IMG/VR virus record: IMGVR_UViG_3300017770_000140
Location: 1-25,466 of that record
From: a virus
Strand: one strand, 5' to 3'
Length of the DNA stretch: 25,466 bases
Made by a program: the position numbers and the translations under genes. A model generated the notes under the pieces. The model saw nothing but the letters and a program-made list of their open reading frames with translations, made no database searches and was not told the DNA's origin. Positions 24,101-25,466 of this stretch are shown piece by piece (positions within the stretch are counted from its first letter, which is position 1; every line of letters starts with the position of its first letter).

Positions 24101-25466
24101 ACCATTAAAGTGTGCATTACCATTATCAAGGTCAATACTTGCTCTTACATTACCTGAACCAACAAATACGAGTTCATTTGGATTAGAACTACTAAAGTGA
24201 CTATATGAAGCACCAGTATTTCCTGCCCAGAAGATACCCCAGTTATTAGCTGTGTTCCAAATCCAATGTGAATAATCTTGAGCTTCTAAGAATCTATTAT
24301 TATCACCACCGCCTGAAGTTTGGAAATTATCTCTTCTAATTCTTCCAGCAATCTTAAGTGCATTATCTGTATTACCAGATGCAAAGTTAGCATAATAACC
24401 AGTATTATTTGAATCGTAATAAATTGGAGCACGCATTTGGTTATTTGCGAGGAAGTAACCATTTGCTGTTTGTGCTTGTACTCCACCATTATAGCGTAAA
24501 TCTATTTGAGCATTACGTTGACCGTATAACATCCATTCATTATCGATGTCATTATAGATACCCATTTCACCGGTATTTGCCATAAAGACATAGTTACCTT
24601 CAATAGAGTAACCAGCCCAACCATTGCGTCGGCCGCCAGCCATTATTGAACCGTAACTACCAGATGATTCATCTATGTAATATGTTGTTCCATGATTCAT
24701 GTAGTATCTTAAGGCCTGAATAGTATTCAGTCTTGTATTACTATGTGGGTCTATGTAATATCCAGTGTTGTCAGTATCGTAACCAACATTGAAATAGATA
24801 TTTTTGCCTGAAGCAGAACTACCATTTCTTCCATATACAACAGGAGATAACCAACCTGAGTAGTTATCGTTATTCCATTGTGTCTTATACGCAAGGTCAC
24901 CAGTATGTGCTGAATATAATTGGAACGAATGATTATCTGTTCTTGTACTTATTACAGAACCGTAAGTATATACAGTAGGTGGTGAGTTGGTATAATTACC
25001 AATAGCATTATACTGAGTGACAGTAAATTTACCAGAAGTATCAACAAGGGTCTGCCAATCTGATTGCTGGTTTGTAGTATTAATAGTACCAATATTGGTA
25101 TTATCGCCTCTAGCATTACCATGTATTCGATTTAATCTTGAAGTACTTGCAGGGTCTGAATAATAAGCAGTATTATCTCTATCGTACATGATAGGCGTAT
25201 CAATTCTAGACCTGATTAATGTTTGTCCGCTACCACGGATAATCATATTCCAGTCGCCGTCTAGGCCACCATCCATGAATCGGATATCTTCGCCACCTGA
25301 AGTAGCAATTCTAAAGTGACCATCATCAGTATCACGAGCTTGAATATAACCACGAAGATTACCACCTGATGTGTAGTAATATGAAATACCACCACTGATT
25401 GCTCGACTGTCGTTCCAGTCGATTCTGTTCATTCTTGATGTAGAAGCAAAATCTCCATAGTAAGAA
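18116..25466 (-). CDS. Giant repeat-containing tail fibre with C-terminal S74 chaperone (partial, 5' end outside window)
   Basis: At least 2449 residues. The frame stays open to the window edge: upstream of the ATG at 25432 it reads SYYGDFASTSRMNRI, itself a copy of the fibre repeat, so that ATG is internal and the true start lies beyond. The protein is Gly/Asn/Ser/Tyr-rich with about 18 copies of a module whose core is FYDxNNTGYYxDPASTSRLN, plus one at the edge. Between copies lie variable beta-rich blocks, some recurring (YPYPDLxxxxHTGxxF), and one larger beta-sandwich-like domain near 23500-23985. The C-terminus is a peptidase-S74 intramolecular chaperone with a coiled coil. Such fibres are trimers that bind host receptors. 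It probably corresponds to the long or side tail fibre; the exact T4 equivalent is not assignable. Confidence 0.94.
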   Translation of the reverse strand, partial: SYYGDFASTSRMNRIDWNDSRAISGGISYYYTSGGNLRGYIQARDTDDGHFRIATSGGEDIRFMDGGLDGDWNMIIRGSGQTLIRSRIDTPIMYDRDNTAYYSDPASTSRLNRIHGNARGDNTNIGTINTTNQQSDWQTLVDTSGKFTVTQYNAIGNYTNSPPTVYTYGSVISTRTDNHSFQLYSAHTGDLAYKTQWNNDNYSGWLSPVVYGRNGSSASGKNIYFNVGYDTDNTGYYIDPHSNTRLNTIQALRYYMNHGTTYYIDESSGSYGSIMAGGRRNGWAGYSIEGNYVFMANTGEMGIYNDIDNEWMLYGQRNAQIDLRYNGGVQAQTANGYFLANNQMRAPIYYDSNNTGYYANFASGNTDNALKIAGRIRRDNFQTSGGGDNNRFLEAQDYSHWIWNTANNWGIFWAGNTGASYSHFSSSNPNELVFVGSGNVRASIDLDNGNAHFNGNVSAGNFLLNGGNENIGLIKSYGSGGADLVLFDATEYFDKRVIKPMADNESALTSNTAEFVRTTDGPFAGSMVLQSSGYRTFYSDYIPVVPGEDIYGEISHKTISGSGGRLYYGVERFDSQKRPIAGNTGTTYFVVGGNIFTNTSWQTQRGHTTIPSSHTPYNGSDGGGCYYVRIRILLNYNAGGALRQWAGIMLKRRNAESNLLVDDLLADDITADEITANVFRDRANPSTFYVDPASVSYMNDVRPSIIYDRDNTGYYLNPNSTSYWNTSQQNGYHTFLNYGLGITGTYTSTRLQQVFAMGSSYRLPADGNSTANMYGVAWSHPNAGSKGGANNLNDHGLLIINNGGFRAAISSRAVFSQDVRGTLFYDYNNTGYYVDPASTSRLNYMRLSSGDSYLKIGANSATTTTRDTNRPQLEIGENHAYPHLTLWSYGSNTTHGGVISFRSRQGGGFRRWNIGTSNYNPESIQIGYFDNQNNPHYGVGVNGWSYDSYARLVIRTGYTEARGSMRSPLFYDLNNTGYYLDPASTSVLNSVRAQRFSHVDDVSQDDQFGLYFGSNQSTAYAIFREGGSWTYPYPDLRIAFHTGLKFGANASYQGMRFYTDYNMATQVMSINNGSDPLGGSNVYVNNNLQAGSSLRAPIFYDSNNTAYYTDPHSESRINTLRTAGFVVIGGNFQNNPYNSVGSTRLMFGGGDGNAQGNYYIGTNLENYGGNYTKLDLRWHTGIRMGAQPSYGGTRIYNNEDLSTVLFSVGKGDSHVRVENGNNLYVQGGDARAALFYDYNDTNYYIDPANNGRVWQLGIGYRSASKRLDVTGDHGNTAIRLELPAGNNGAGQGNIPLQMWVSEPGRTWSGAGFGYNVDNNLNGGTNQYYLGRPNTSHGQAYMRFDTNGYMTFYNTNTSGTRYETLQTRSNNTVYVPNYLFAGASLRAPIFYDTNDTGYYADPRSNSRFNTMQFVGDVNFDGGAGAIELTSSDIRSNGSSSWTGNPGSTVGKIQMHSNRWYIVSNGNSNRIVQFRQNGSDRSYIANDGRLIGPGVSATSDVRAPIFYDSDDTTYRADFNSTSNTAMRFRGGTLHGPNPSWGRYLYVGTNGNVSSEACVATTNGNLHLDSRSGNNLYLQWYVGGTVYVNNAIQAQIYYDRNDTSYYGDFASTSYMNDLRVNILYDRNNTAYYVHNSSGDASLRTVTADTLNMRDRGDFITFYGNDSNYHSISSRDNGGGVTDDLRFNSYHDIFFNLDSNNNNSTGSTGFYVGHHGAGTGGISGWPFQAMMDGNTYSTSSFRSNVFYARSNTGYYMDPDATSRLRAVYANDWFRADGGSGLYFQDYGYGLRGAQAEGNPYGNVSTYNIGRNGWGGYGIGSRWTWMSTEGNNVGVHDNTRSWLQYYNGSYHDFNYGYVQSDSSFRAPIFYDLNDTGYYMNPNSDSNWQGLTARGQAMIGLPGHTRSGAISNYGRRPNITSDSNYWTGSKGWGRIDMNTVGNWGSGFFDTWSNPANQPSGTSHWVGVQAYHYSNGSARYGWQMAGGPITNLRFRSSWSGFRTWRTIPVLDENSTNGGAMYAGIYYDSNNTGYYANPAGRSRLQEIDFGNGSYYMRAGSWGMRNQTPYGYIEFGPANSSHAHIYSDRSNFYFNKMIQVQGGSQMYQNDIRSNIFYDKNNTGYYGDYASTSRLNQLTVNRINTPYAGGNSGITRASSPYSFGFQESGGWSYPYPDLVLQYHTGMSFAGNPSYGGMRFFNDYSSGTVRFQINGGSSYTYANTWLRVAGSNQGIYSSHNGAHFEPNGHTSYGAWNIRGNRSGWYGLSFHEPTWDPHLMFDGNGSGGIYMQGGGRWVFYHNRSNNCTGFASSSTVSGYRMRVNGSLYCNGNVVAYSDARDKENIITIDGALDKVLQLRGVYYDRKTREHLVDDRDEIYKGRQLGLIAQEVKEIVPEVVSYAEEVDQYGLDYPKMVGLLVEGIKDQHKIVEDQQKLINSQQEKIDKLEEMVYNIMNKMENK
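18119..18493 (-). other. Peptidase S74 intramolecular chaperone domain of the fibre
   Basis: The last 125 residues start at SDARDKENI, the S74 cleavage motif (SDxRxKxNI); the serine codon is 18493..18491. They include the ALDKVLQLRGVYYDRK strand, then GLIAQEVKEIVPEVV, the conserved IAQE box, and PKMVGLLVEGIKDQ. They end in a coiled coil (IVEDQQKLINSQQEKIDKLE). In characterised endosialidase and fibre proteins this domain drives trimer folding and then cuts itself off before the serine. The Ser and Lys of the motif are intact, so self-cleavage is expected. Confidence 0.92.
18187..18194 (-). promoter_or_regulatory. Possible late promoter (AATAAATA) inside the fibre 3' end
   Basis: AATAAATA occurs on the minus strand within codons of the fibre C-terminus, 71 bases before the ATG at 18116. 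It could boost the downstream small genes over the giant fibre, but being within coding AT-rich sequence it may be chance. Confidence 0.3.
19100..25466 (-). repeat. Irregular array of YDxNNTGYYxDP repeats in the fibre
   Basis: Copies of the module (arm RAPIFYD, core NNTGYY, exit DPASTSRLN) are centred near 19130, 19395, 19855, 20215, 20590, 20665, 20935, 21275, 21745, 22150, 22535, 22975, 23325, 23400, 24395, 24760, 25165 and 25455. Spacing is not constant: mostly 265-470 bases, two tight pairs about 75 bases apart, and one gap near 995. The DNA is also conserved across copies (for example the complement stretches TAGTAACCAGTATTATT), which would support recombination between modules. Some copies are degenerate, such as those near 20935 and 23400. 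Confidence 0.88.
23500..23985 (-). other. Inserted globular domain in the fibre, possible carbohydrate-binding type
   Basis: The longest repeat-free stretch of the fibre encodes VRTTDGPFAGSMVLQ, FYSDYIPVVPGEDIYGEISH, RLYYGVERFDSQKRPIAGNT and GGGCYYVRIRILLNYNAGGA, then a linker LLVDDLLADDITADEITANV. The strand-rich pattern with a PVVPGE-type turn and a Tyr-Val-Arg-Ile-Arg strand resembles jelly-roll carbohydrate-binding modules seen in fibres. This is a pattern judgement only; boundaries are approximate. Confidence 0.55.

Noticed and set aside
25430-25432. ATG at 25432 as the true fibre start
   Set aside because: The frame continues upstream to the window edge and encodes YYGDFASTSR, part of the fibre repeat, so this Met is internal and the gene is 5'-truncated by the window.
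19100-25466. Repeated DNA in the fibre as a CRISPR or mobile repeat
   Set aside because: Repeats are imperfect, unevenly spaced, in one continuous reading frame and explained by the protein module.

Overview
This window looks like the late structural region of a T4-like (Straboviridae/Kyanoviridae-type) tailed phage, probably marine. Every gene I can support is on the minus strand, the DNA is AT-rich, genes are packed with tiny gaps or TAATG overlaps, and no stretch over 300 bases lacks a gene. In transcription order (high to low coordinates) the T4 core order gp13-gp14-gp15-gp16-gp17-gp18-gp19-gp20 is preserved. The conserved proteins carry marine T4-like hallmarks: the gp13/gp14/gp15 neck set, MAIKVxGTxVI-type appendage proteins, and a YDxNNTGYYxDPAS-repeat fibre. 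The host is not shown by the sequence; a low-GC marine bacterium such as SAR11 is only an inference.

Layout from the right edge (first transcribed): (1) 25466-18116, a giant tail-fibre gene, open at the window edge, ending in a peptidase-S74 intramolecular chaperone. (2) 18116-16884, three small proteins, two of them paralogues, probably appendage-associated. (3) 16876-13784, a three-gene glycan cassette (GH130/GH43-like beta-propeller, TPR+FkbM-type methyltransferase, RfaE-type nucleotidyltransferase fused to a cupin). A consensus sigma70 promoter precedes it. (4) 13736-9879, three paralogous MAIKV-type proteins, a 56-residue ORF and one further virion-like protein. (5) 9844-7362, neck and tail-completion genes gp13, gp14 and gp15. 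(6) 7295-6849, a GCT-like nucleotidyltransferase wedged between gp15 and gp16, again behind a perfect sigma70 promoter. (7) 6841-4735, terminase small and large subunits. (8) 4652-2074, sheath and tube. (9) 2056-527, portal. (10) 488-1, a partial gene lying where T4 keeps its prohead-core genes.

Two promoter classes are visible. NATAAATA elements resembling T4 late promoters (TATAAATA) sit just upstream of gp18, gp19, gp13, the MAIKV array, the paralogue pair and the partial last gene. Two perfect TTGACA-N17-TATAAT promoters precede only the two sugar/alcohol-nucleotide gene units. Both carry a palindrome in the spacer on the same symmetry axis. The most interesting reading is a small, separately timed glycan-modification regulon (three genes plus one), under a shared operator, embedded in the late virion operons. 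No tRNA, CRISPR, insertion sequence or clear intrinsic terminator was seen.
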